This document shows, one piece after another, positions 6,751-14,508 of a DNA stretch of 64,000 bases (position 1 is its first letter; each line of letters opens with the position of its first letter). The position numbers were made by a program, and so were the translations under genes. Source of the DNA: Nodosilinea sp. FACHB-131 (GTDB taxonomy: Bacteria > Cyanobacteriota > Cyanobacteriia > Phormidesmidales > Phormidesmidaceae); assembly GCF_014695395.1 (NCBI RefSeq), contig NZ_JACJOF010000027.1:620001-684000 (forward strand). Direction: 5' to 3'. The notes under the pieces were generated by a model that did not search any database, had not been told where the DNA came from, and saw nothing but the letters and a program-made list of their open reading frames with translations.

Positions 6751-9582
6751 CTAGGGTTGCCCCGGTTGACTGCGGGCGGCGGTGGAGGTAAAACAGACCG
6801 GTTCTGCCTGGGTGCGCGTACACCAGATTTGAATCATCACCGATGGGTCCTCGGGCGAAACCCACCAGGCCTCAAGCTTGACTACCTGGTTGGCCGGGGG
6901 CAGACTGCTGCTTTCGCTAGGGGCGGCTGAGGTAGCGAGGGTGGTCTGAGCTGCCTCTGAGTCATTGGTATGGTGGAGCGGCGCCAATTCTTGGGCCGTC
7001 TTGGCCAGGGCTACCTGCAGCTGGGGTGCGGCCGCCCGATGCGCTTGAGGCGGTGGGCTGGGCAGGGGCGAGCCTAGCGGCAGCATGTTGGTGCGCACCA
7101 CGCCTGTCTGGGGCGAGCCCAGATGGGTGGGAATGTTTGCGTCAGTAGGAGTGGGCGGGTCGGCCAGGTTGAAGGACGGGGTAATTGTGCTAACCGCAGG
7201 CTCTTTCGCTAGGCTAAACCCAGTCGCTGGCTGGCTGAGGTAGCTGTGGCCGTAGGCCGTCAACATGCCGGTGGCCATGCTCAGCGGAATCAGCAGCCGG
7301 ACCAGGTGACGTTGACGGCCGCAGCGCTTGGTGTAGCGATCGCAGGTCTCCAAATAACGGTTGGCCAGCACCGAGAGCTGTTCGGGGTGAGTCTGCTGAA
7401 ACGTTTTGGCCTCATTGAGGCGGGTTTTGCTCAAAAAATAGTCGGGATGGTTGGGTTGCTCCTGCTGTTGCCATTCTTGGGCGGCACTCTCAATGGCCCG
7501 CTGCTGCCTGATTCGTGGCCCCTGGGTTTGCAAACAGTCTTGCAGTAGCGGCCAGTTGCGGATCAAAGCCTCATGGGCAATGTCAAAGCAGGGGACGCTG
7601 GGGGTGGCTGGTTGAGTTAATAGCTCACCCGTAATGGTGGATAGGCTACCGTCAGGCGCTGCCGGTGCCCATCCAGGCACCGAATGGGTCGTGATATTGC
7701 ACCTGGGGAACTGTAGCTGGGTTTGGGCAACCACCAGCCGGGCTGCCATGAGCTTGTCTAGCACCGCGACCACGGCTGGCTCGGGCATGGCCTCGGTGAT
7801 CAGCTCAGGCAAACACACTGGGCGGCGAGCCACCATTGCGCCATCGCCCAGGTCGCAAAGACTCAGAAATATGCGCTGGGCAATGGCTTGCTCAGGAACC
7901 GTGAGGCTCTCGTACAGCTCGTTCGCCCGCTGGTTGAGCAGGTGACGAATGCCCCCCATCTTGGCGTAGGCGGCTAAGGTTAGATGCGGCGGCTTGGGGA
8001 GGTTAGGGGTGCTTTCTCGCCGTAGCCACAGCTCCTTTAGGATCAGCTGAAGCAGCGCTAAGTCGGCAGGGGCACTGACAATGTCGAGCAATAGCGTGTA
8101 GACCAGGTTGGCATCATAGCTCAGCCCCACCTTTTCGAGGGGGCCGATGATTGTGGCCTTGAGCTGGTTGTAGGTCATGGCCGGTACGGCCAGGCTGTGG
8201 GCCGCCACCAAAGCTTGAAACGCTGGGAACTCGTTCAGGCTCTCAAGGTGGTGGGTCCGTAGACCCAGCACTAAGTGAACCGGAGTGTGGGCGTTTTGCA
8301 CTGCCGCTGTCAAGCAATCGATCACCAGGCGGCGATCGCGATCGGAGATTGAACCCGGCATCAGCAGCGCTTCTATCTGATCGACAACGAGTACTAGGCG
8401 GGCTTCTGGGCCTTGTTCCCCCATCAGAGCTTGGATCAGCTGGCAAAATCCCTCAGCTCCCCGCTGCAAAAACGATTCGGCCCGATGCAGCTGTTCAGCC
8501 CGATGCAAGCCTGTAGCACCGGGGTCAACAAAGGCGTCTGCCAGGCTGGCAAGGGGCGAAGGCCCTAGGGCCAAGTAGCGCAGAGTCCAAGCGGTGGTGC
8601 CTTCGCCTTTGGCTAGGCGGGGCAGCAGTCCGGCCCGCAGTAGCGAAGTCTTGCCAATGCCCGATGCCCCTGTGACGACGCACAGTCGAGACGACTGCAC
8701 TTGCTCGACTAGGGTTTGGGTGATCTCGTCACGGCCAAAAAAGAATTCGCTATGGGCAGCCTCGAAGGGGGCGATTCCTGGAAAGGGGCAAAATCCATAG
8801 CGGAGCTTTTGCAGTCTCTCTAGCAGCGGGGGCGGTGTATCTGCGGCCGCGGCAACCATGCCTGACACGCGAGTGAGCACAATTTCGCTGCCAGAGCTTT
8901 CAAACAGAGGCTGCTGCAACTCGCCCTTGAGTTCTCGGTTGACCGTGTCCGTCAGGGAGTGGCCGTTGACAATGCCTCCCTTGATTTTGTAGGGGTTGAG
9001 ACCCGACAGCAGCGCCTGGGTAAAGACGCTGTGGTTGCTGTTGAGCGATTCATAGGCGGCTTCATACTCGCGGGCCGCTGCCATAAAGAGGCGATCGGTG
9101 CCGGCTCGGGCGCCTGGATCGGCCTCTAGCATGTTAAAAAACTCGCCGCTGTTGCAGCAGTCAAGCAGAATGACCCGTTGACGCACCGGGCTCTCCTGCA
9201 GCAGTCGCCGCAGCCAGTGCAGCGACAGTCCGTAATGCCCTGCGGCCGGATTGGCATCGCTAGTTGCTAAATAGCCTTCTTGAATACCTGCCTGGCGTTG
9301 TAAACCGTGGCCGGAATAATAAAAAATAGCGGTTTGAGGAATGGTTTTGCCGGCTGGCTTAAATAGTTTGATGAGCGCTTCTTCAAGCAGTGCTGTGGTC
9401 ACACCGCCGCGTTGACTAATCTCCGGTTTTTGGTGGGTGATGGCCTCCGGCAACCTGACTACACGGCATTCAGCAAAGCTTTCTAAGCAGCGAGCCACCG
9501 ACTCAGCATCGTGGGCTGGCGCCTGCAAAACTGGCAGGTGCTGATACGTATTGATCCCGACAACAAGCGCATCCCTTGACAT
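6751..9582 (-). CDS. Caspase-like (orthocaspase) nSTAND protein with membrane segment
   Basis: Residues 1-240 form a C14 caspase-like domain with catalytic His92 in YYSGHG and Cys143 in LLDCCNSGEF, both canonical. A STAND-type NTPase (nSTAND1-like) follows, opening with PFPGIAPFEAAHSEFFFGRD, with Walker A GASGIGKTS (305-313) and Walker B LVLVVDQIE. A likely membrane helix at 760-780 separates the ATPase arm from a Pro-rich linker and a short C-terminal domain beginning VVKLEAWWVSP. No WD40 or TPR sensor is present, so the C-terminal 160 residues, possibly outside the membrane, may sense the signal. Cyanobacterial orthocaspases cleave after basic residues; fusions to STAND modules are suspected stress or anti-phage death effectors. 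It is the first gene of a probable two-gene unit with the SbcC-like gene. Confidence 0.85.
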   Translation of the reverse strand: MSRDALVVGINTYQHLPVLQAPAHDAESVARCLESFAECRVVRLPEAITHQKPEISQRGGVTTALLEEALIKLFKPAGKTIPQTAIFYYSGHGLQRQAGIQEGYLATSDANPAAGHYGLSLHWLRRLLQESPVRQRVILLDCCNSGEFFNMLEADPGARAGTDRLFMAAAREYEAAYESLNSNHSVFTQALLSGLNPYKIKGGIVNGHSLTDTVNRELKGELQQPLFESSGSEIVLTRVSGMVAAAADTPPPLLERLQKLRYGFCPFPGIAPFEAAHSEFFFGRDEITQTLVEQVQSSRLCVVTGASGIGKTSLLRAGLLPRLAKGEGTTAWTLRYLALGPSPLASLADAFVDPGATGLHRAEQLHRAESFLQRGAEGFCQLIQALMGEQGPEARLVLVVDQIEALLMPGSISDRDRRLVIDCLTAAVQNAHTPVHLVLGLRTHHLESLNEFPAFQALVAAHSLAVPAMTYNQLKATIIGPLEKVGLSYDANLVYTLLLDIVSAPADLALLQLILKELWLRRESTPNLPKPPHLTLAAYAKMGGIRHLLNQRANELYESLTVPEQAIAQRIFLSLCDLGDGAMVARRPVCLPELITEAMPEPAVVAVLDKLMAARLVVAQTQLQFPRCNITTHSVPGWAPAAPDGSLSTITGELLTQPATPSVPCFDIAHEALIRNWPLLQDCLQTQGPRIRQQRAIESAAQEWQQQEQPNHPDYFLSKTRLNEAKTFQQTHPEQLSVLANRYLETCDRYTKRCGRQRHLVRLLIPLSMATGMLTAYGHSYLSQPATGFSLAKEPAVSTITPSFNLADPPTPTDANIPTHLGSPQTGVVRTNMLPLGSPLPSPPPQAHRAAAPQLQVALAKTAQELAPLHHTNDSEAAQTTLATSAAPSESSSLPPANQVVKLEAWWVSPEDPSVMIQIWCTRTQAEPVCFTSTAARSQPGQP

Positions 9583-10200
9583 TTTCCTCGCACCCTGATT
9601 TGGCTTTCTCTAAATTTGACTAACTAGTAAATAGAAAGGGGAACATGAAAACTTTAGCCATTACTTCAGGTGAGATTTTCAGTGACCCAGCTGATTGAGA
9701 ACTGTAGAAAATTAGCTCTCAAACTGAGCGCTTACGCCTCAATAGATTAAGTTTATCTAAGAGGCTGAAATCATTTAAGAGGGGTTTCACCCCCAAAGTA
9801 AATTCTGAGAAAGCAGATTCTTTTTGGCAATAAATCAATCCGTAGATCTGCGTAAACGCCCTGTCCTTGAGCGCCTTATAAGTCCGATCGCAACAGAGAA
9901 ATCCGAAAAGCATGGCGCGTTTTTTAGGGTCGAATTGGCCAACTGGTAGTAAGTTTCCGTAGGATTACAGAGGTAGGTTTGTACTTCCGTCATCTGGCTG
10001 AAACGAAAGTTTATTTCTTGGTTTCTAAAAGTAGGTGCAGGTTTTTGCAGATTTGTTGTCTTCTGAATTGCTAGAGCGACTGTCTAAATGGTGCCAATTA
10101 AGCTCTTGGCGATCGCCCGTTAACCAGCGATCGCCAAGAGGTTTGACATCTCTGCGCTACCGATAGTTTAATTTGGCGGTAATACTCTATATCTAGACCT
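9583..10200. other. AT-richer intergenic region
   Basis: This lies between the leftward caspase gene and the rightward pterin dehydratase region and is visibly AT-richer than its surroundings. It contains the HIP1 hairpin at 10103-10140. A 64-codon minus-strand frame (9719-9913) resembles nothing I know and is not called. The promoter of the caspase gene should lie here, but no clear -35/-10 pair stands out. Confidence 0.45.
10103..10140. repeat. Perfect hairpin built from two HIP1 sites
   Basis: CTCTTGGCGATCGC (10103-10116) and GCGATCGCCAAGAG (10127-10140) are perfect 14-base inverted arms around a 10-base loop. Each arm contains the HIP1 octamer GCGATCGC. There is no T-run, so a terminator is unlikely. 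It may be a cruciform, an mRNA structure or a by-product of HIP1 propagation. Confidence 0.8.
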
Positions 10201-10365
10201 ATGTCAGAATTACGGCCTAGGGGTTCATTGGTGAAACCTGACGTAGGGGAGAGCCGCATCTCTAGGCGATGCGACTTGGGTAGAAAGCTGGGCGCAATGA
10301 GTTTGGGAATTGCGCTTGGGGGAGGTCATGCCCTGCCTGGTGTAGCGGCCACGCCTTCTGAGTGA

Positions 10366-10626
10366 GTGGAGGAGGGCGAGAGCCTAGTGACGATCTGCCA
10401 ATTTGCTGATTTTGCCGCTGCCGTCGCCTTTGTAGAGCGCCTTGTAGAACCCGCTGACCGATTGGGGCACCACCCCGATCTAGCGATCGCCTACAACCGA
10501 GTCACCCTCTCTGTGACCACCCATGACGCCGGAGGTTTGACGAACCTAGATTTTGCCCTAGCTGAGGAAATCTCTGCGCTGCACGACGGGCAATGCCAAA
10601 CGCCTTTACATCCGCAAACCCCATGA
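10366..10626 (+). CDS. Pterin-4a-carbinolamine dehydratase-like, 5' end doubtful
   Basis: The 86-residue frame from GTG 10366 matches the core of pterin carbinolamine dehydratase (PCD/DCoH): CQFADFAAAVAFVERLVEPA, then LGHHPDLAIAYNRVTLSVTT and HDAGGLT. The family dehydrates 4a-hydroxytetrahydropterin. The usual N-terminal helix and the conserved Trp before the first strand are missing. An in-frame TGA (10363-10365) sits exactly where that Trp codon is expected, 13 residues before the F of FADF. Upstream, the same frame is open to ATG 10201, but those 54 residues do not look like the normal PCD start. Either translation begins at GTG 10366 or the gene is damaged at its 5' end. Its stop overlaps the methyltransferase start (ATGA), so the two are coupled. 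Confidence 0.7.
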   Translation: MEEGESLVTICQFADFAAAVAFVERLVEPADRLGHHPDLAIAYNRVTLSVTTHDAGGLTNLDFALAEEISALHDGQCQTPLHPQTP

Positions 10627-11273
10627 CTTCATCTTCGACCAGCAACCAATGGACCTCGGCCAGCCACGCCCTAGACTATTTGGCTCGGGCCGATACCATT
10701 CCGCACCGTACCGAAGGAGAAGCTGTACTGCTAAATCTGGTGCCCAGGACTGCTCGCCGTATTCTCGACCTGGGTACAGGGGATGGGCGGCTCCTGAGGC
10801 TACTAAAAATCGATCGCCCTGATGCCAGCTGCGTAGCGCTGGATTTTTCGCCGACGATGCTGGCGGCAGTGCGCGATCGCTTTGGCGCTGACCCTAGCGT
10901 CACCATTGTCAGCCACGACCTGTCTCAGCCTTTGCCCAATCTCGGCACCTTTGACGCAGTGGTCTCAAGCTTTGCTATTCATCACCTCGACCATCCTCGC
11001 AAGGCAGCGCTTTACGCAGAAATATGCCAAATACTGGAGCCCGGAGGCTGCTTTTGCAACCTAGAGCATGTGGCTTCTCCTACAGAACGGCTGCACCATC
11101 AGTTTCTAGCAGCTATTGGCTACACCCCCGAGGAAGAGGATCCCTCTAACCAGTTACTGGATGTGGAAACTCAGCTGAGCTGGCTCAGGCAGCTTGGGTT
11201 TGACGATGTCGACTGTCACTGGAAATGGCGTGAGATGGCGCTGCTGGCGGGTCTCAAGCCGCTAGAGAGCTAA
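10623..11273 (+). CDS. Class I SAM-dependent methyltransferase
   Basis: The 216-residue product has the Rossmann methyltransferase motifs: ILDLGTGDGRLLRLL (motif I, SAM-binding GxGxG-like loop), VALDFSPTMLAAV (motif II), FDAVVSSFAIHHLDH (motif IV) and ICQILEPGGCFCNLEH (motif V/VI). The substrate cannot be read from sequence. The C-terminal part (HHQFLAAIGYTPEEEDP) resembles UbiE/trans-aconitate-type small-molecule methyltransferases. ATG 10623 is preferred to 10593 because it overlaps the preceding stop as ATGA, the usual coupling arrangement. The gene ends 3 bases before the stop of the convergent DUF456 gene. Confidence 0.82.
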   Translation: MTSSSTSNQWTSASHALDYLARADTIPHRTEGEAVLLNLVPRTARRILDLGTGDGRLLRLLKIDRPDASCVALDFSPTMLAAVRDRFGADPSVTIVSHDLSQPLPNLGTFDAVVSSFAIHHLDHPRKAALYAEICQILEPGGCFCNLEHVASPTERLHHQFLAAIGYTPEEEDPSNQLLDVETQLSWLRQLGFDDVDCHWKWREMALLAGLKPLES

Positions 11274-11276
11274 ACT

Positions 11277-11993
11277 TTAGGCCCAGCTTCCTGGCCAGGT
11301 GGTCACTAAGAACACGATCAGGCTAATCAGAGCGAGAATGCCCTGTAAAACATTGCCGACTAGCGTACCAACCACAATGGCCAAGCCCACTTTGGCCGAC
11401 TGCTTAACCCGCTGCGGCAGCTTCAGCTCGCGGCGGTGCAAAAATTCGCCAATAAAAGCCCCCATCACCGTACCAACCAAAAGCCCGAGCAGGGGAATGC
11501 CAGTTGGCAACAGGGGCAGCAGCCCAAACAGGCCAAAAAACATGCCCACAAAAGCCCCAATTTGACCCCAGTTGCTGGCCCCTACCCGCTGCGCTCCCAG
11601 CACTCCAGCCAAATAGTCGATGGCAAAGCTGAGGATGAGAGCGGCGATCGCAACCCCCAACGCCCACTTCAGGCCGACAAACCCAACCACCAGGCCCCAG
11701 ATCACAATAGCCCCTACAATCAGCGTGATTCCCGGCAGGGCAGGCACGACTGCGCCAATTACCCCTACCACCATGACCAGCACCAGCAGCCAGTACAGGG
11801 CTAGATGCCACGCCTCGGTAGTATCGATCGCTGTGGGTATCTGTACCTGGGCGGGCAAGGTAGCAAGGCTGTGACCGATCTGAATGAGGGAGCTGCTTAG
11901 GCTAGCTGCCCACTGGGTCACTTGGGAGTAAACCTCAGAGAGGCCTTGGGGCAAAGGCAATGTAGTCGGGTCAAGGGCTAGAAAATCAGGCAT
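11277..11993 (-). CDS. DUF456 family membrane protein
   Basis: After an N-terminal stretch of about 65 residues, the product has four or five hydrophobic helices with the DUF456 pattern: VGVIGAVVPALPGITLIV, LSFAIDYLAGVLGAQRVGAS and FFGLFGLLPLLPTGIPLLG. The Gly-rich loop and the cytoplasmic GEFLHRRELKLPQRVKQSAK are also typical. Function is unknown; it is predicted to be an integral plasma or thylakoid membrane protein. ATG 11993 has AGGA 9 bases upstream and is preferred to the GTG at 12020. It faces the methyltransferase gene tail to tail with only 3 bases between the stops. Confidence 0.8.
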   Translation of the reverse strand: MPDFLALDPTTLPLPQGLSEVYSQVTQWAASLSSSLIQIGHSLATLPAQVQIPTAIDTTEAWHLALYWLLVLVMVVGVIGAVVPALPGITLIVGAIVIWGLVVGFVGLKWALGVAIAALILSFAIDYLAGVLGAQRVGASNWGQIGAFVGMFFGLFGLLPLLPTGIPLLGLLVGTVMGAFIGEFLHRRELKLPQRVKQSAKVGLAIVVGTLVGNVLQGILALISLIVFLVTTWPGSWA

Positions 11994-12214
11994 AGAAAGC
12001 ATCCTGGAGAAATGTTGCACCTCTAGGAGCAGGGTGCTGGAGTGATTGCCATAGTCTAAAGCGGATCATAGCCAAAACCAGGGCCACCGCCAGGACGGCT
12101 AGAGGTGCGGCCATCCATACATCTATATATTTATGCGGGTGATAACAGAGTATCGATGCCGTTGCTAGGTCGGGTTGGTCGGAGGGCGTTAGAGTTGGAG
12201 GACTTCCCACCTCC

Positions 12215-13120
12215 TTGCTCCTGGAGCTTTGCCCTGTGCTGCCTAATTCTTGGCTACCCAAGCCCTTGCTGCCTGCTTTCAACCCACCAGCGCCGCTGCT
12301 GGTGATAGCCGCTATGGGCTCGACTCAACTGGGCTCGACCTTGGCCAAGAGCCTGTTTGGTCAGGTGGGCCCCTTGGGCATGGTGCTGTTGCGGGTAGGG
12401 TTGTCGGCTGTGGTGCTGGTAGCTTGGTGCCGTCCCCGGTGGCGCGGGCACCGGCTAGCTGACTACCGGCTGCTGGTGACCTTTGGGCTGTCGCTGGCGG
12501 TGATGAATGCGCTGTTTTACTGTGCGATCGCCCGAATCCCCATCGGAGTTGCGGTGGCGCTAGAATTTTCCGGGCCGCTGACGGTGGCGCTGCTGCACTC
12601 GCGTCGCTGGCTCGACGGGCTTTGGGTGGCTCTGGCAGCGGTGGGCATCGTGCTGCTGTCGCCCCTCAATACCCCGGCGCTCGACAGTTTGGGCGTGGTG
12701 ATGGCGCTGCTGGCTGGAGTGGCGTGGGGCGCCTATATTGTGCTGTCGGCTCGCATGGGCCAAGCCTTTCGCGGCGGGGAGGGGCTAGCCCTGTCGATGG
12801 CGGTAGGAGCCTTGTTGTTGCTGCCCGTCGGGATCATGGCGGAGGGCCGACTGCTGCTGTCACCCAATATTTTGCTGCTGGGGTTGGGGGTAGCGATGCT
12901 GGCTTCGACCCTGCCCTATTCTCTAGAGATGACGGCGCTGCGCCGGATGCCGGTAAACGTGTTTGGCGTGCTGATGAGTTTAGAGCCTGCGATCGCCGCC
13001 GTGATCAGCTTTTTCTGGCTTGGCGAAACCCTGAGCTTGACCATGATTGGTGCCATTGGTTTAGTCACGATCGCCGCCGCCGGTGTGTCCCTATTCCAGC
13101 CCGCCGCTAAGACTGTCTGA
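12215..13120 (+). CDS. EamA/DMT transporter, RhtA-like exporter
   Basis: About ten hydrophobic helices in two EamA repeats make this a drug/metabolite transporter. Motifs match the RhtA branch (threonine/homoserine exporters): STLAKSLFGQVGPLGMVLLR, YCAIARIPIGVAVALEFSGP and PYSLEMTALRRMPVNVFGVL followed by LEPAIAA. The likely role is export of amino acids or related metabolites. The start is uncertain. The frame opens with TTG 12215, and the first helix (PLLVIAAMGSTQLGST) begins before the first internal ATG (12314), so a non-ATG start upstream is required; GTG 12236 is another candidate. Confidence 0.82.
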   Translation: MLLELCPVLPNSWLPKPLLPAFNPPAPLLVIAAMGSTQLGSTLAKSLFGQVGPLGMVLLRVGLSAVVLVAWCRPRWRGHRLADYRLLVTFGLSLAVMNALFYCAIARIPIGVAVALEFSGPLTVALLHSRRWLDGLWVALAAVGIVLLSPLNTPALDSLGVVMALLAGVAWGAYIVLSARMGQAFRGGEGLALSMAVGALLLLPVGIMAEGRLLLSPNILLLGLGVAMLASTLPYSLEMTALRRMPVNVFGVLMSLEPAIAAVISFFWLGETLSLTMIGAIGLVTIAAAGVSLFQPAAKTV

Positions 13121-13251
13121 GTTGAGCGGGCTGAAAAAAGCGCCGATCTGCTGAACTTAATAGAGGCTTCCCTCCCCCGCGGTAGGAGTGATCGCCGCCG
13201 AGTTCAGGGGAATTCTTGAGTTAACCAACACGGCGGAGGCGGGGTTAACCA

Positions 13252-14394
13252 GTGGCAACAATCAGTGGAACACTGCGGCAGAAATGGCTCTTAGTCATGG
13301 GTGTAGGTGCCCTGATGGGTCTAGTGCTCTGCGCTCCTAACTCCGCCCTAGGCAACGCTGACGTCCCGTCCGTTCTCAGCCAAACCGCTGCCGTCCCTCT
13401 GCTAGCCCAGGCTCGAACCGGCTATCCCCAGCGCCAAGACGCCCTGATCAACGACTATGGCGAGGTGCTGTTGCCGGCTGATGCCGACCGTCTGCGAGAG
13501 TTGCTAGAGCAGGTTAAGACGACTACCGGCATCGAGATCGTGGTGGTGACGGTGCCCTCAATTGGGGTTTATGAAACCGGGGATGCCGCGATTGAGAGCT
13601 TTGCCACCCAGCTTTTCAACAGCTGGGGCATTGGCGATGCCCAACGCAACGACGGGGTACTGGTGCTGTTTTCCCAGGGCGATCGCGCCGTGCGCATTGA
13701 GCTAGGTAAGGGCTACAGCCGCGACTACGACGCTCGCATGCAGACCGTAATTGATGACTACATGCTGCCGCGCTTTCGATCTTCGGCCTACAGCACGGGA
13801 TTGTACGAAGGTACCCAGGCCCTGGTGGGGCAGCTGACCGGCCCGCCGCCCACGGCTTCAGAAAAACTGCCTTGGGGGTGGCTGATTCTGGGCCTAGGCG
13901 GACTCGTTTCTGGTGGAGTTGCGATCCTGGGTTCTAAACTGCTGATCAACCTATTGCGACCCAAATGTGAGCTATGCCAGGTACACATGAATGATCTGAG
14001 TGACACCGAGGCCAAAGCTCACCTCGACGCAGGGCAAATTTTAGAGCTGGAGCTGAAGTCGGTATTTCATACTGTTGCGGAGTGCCCCCAGTGCCATAAG
14101 CACACCGCTCGTCACTTTGGTAACCTATTCACTTCCTTTGAGTCCTGTCCGAGCTGTCACTATAAAACCCTGGAGGAGGTGCAGCGCACCACAGTGAGAG
14201 AGCCGACCTATCACTCGTCGGGAGAAGCGCTGGCCAAACGGCACTGCCGCCACTGCGACCATAGCGACCAACAGACCATTACCCTATCTCAGCTGCGTCA
14301 CAGCAGTAGCTCATCCTCTAGCAGTAGCTTTGGGGGTAGTTCGTCTTCGGGAGGCGGCTCGTCTTCGGGAGGCGGAGCTAGCGGTAAGTGGTAA
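13252..14394 (+). CDS. TPM-domain (YgcG/Psb32-type) membrane protein with zinc-ribbon cysteines
   Basis: The 380-residue protein starts with a signal-type helix (residues 10-32). A TPM domain follows (DALINDYGEVLLPADADRLR, then TTGIEIVVVTVPSI and NDGVLVLFSQGDRAVRIELG), of the kind found in Psb32 and YgcG. A second helix at about 208-228 is followed by a Cys-rich domain with CxxC pairs (CELCQ, CPQCH, CPSCH, CRHCD), probably zinc-binding. The last 35 residues are almost only Ser and Gly, ending SGGGASGKW, as in many YgcG proteins. TPM proteins have weak phosphatase activity and roles in photosystem repair or envelope stress. GTG 13252 is supported by an upstream GGAGG. The TPM domain is probably on the lumenal or periplasmic side. 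Confidence 0.82.
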   Translation: MATISGTLRQKWLLVMGVGALMGLVLCAPNSALGNADVPSVLSQTAAVPLLAQARTGYPQRQDALINDYGEVLLPADADRLRELLEQVKTTTGIEIVVVTVPSIGVYETGDAAIESFATQLFNSWGIGDAQRNDGVLVLFSQGDRAVRIELGKGYSRDYDARMQTVIDDYMLPRFRSSAYSTGLYEGTQALVGQLTGPPPTASEKLPWGWLILGLGGLVSGGVAILGSKLLINLLRPKCELCQVHMNDLSDTEAKAHLDAGQILELELKSVFHTVAECPQCHKHTARHFGNLFTSFESCPSCHYKTLEEVQRTTVREPTYHSSGEALAKRHCRHCDHSDQQTITLSQLRHSSSSSSSSSFGGSSSSGGGSSSGGGASGKW

Positions 14395-14432
14395 CTGAAC
14401 CCTACTTTTGGCCGTTGACCAATTGCAAAGAA

Positions 14433-14457
14433 AGGCGGTTGCCTAGACAAACCGCCT
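14433..14457. repeat. Hairpin between TPM and kinase genes
   Basis: AGGCGGTT (14433-14440) pairs with AACCGCCT (14450-14457). No T-run follows, so termination would be weak or need help. It lies 52 bases before the kinase start. Confidence 0.5.
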
Positions 14458-14508
14458 GCATTCCGTGGAACACTGTTGCTACACAGGGAATGCATTTTAA
14501 CGTCGGCT

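Noticed and set aside
9719-9913. 64-codon minus-strand frame in the spacer upstream of the caspase gene
   Set aside because: AT-rich chance frame with no motif, ribosome site or context.
11986-12282. 98-codon minus-strand frame with a hydrophobic stretch
   Set aside because: It overlaps the starts of DUF456 and the EamA gene, and only the middle looks membrane-like; no support for translation.
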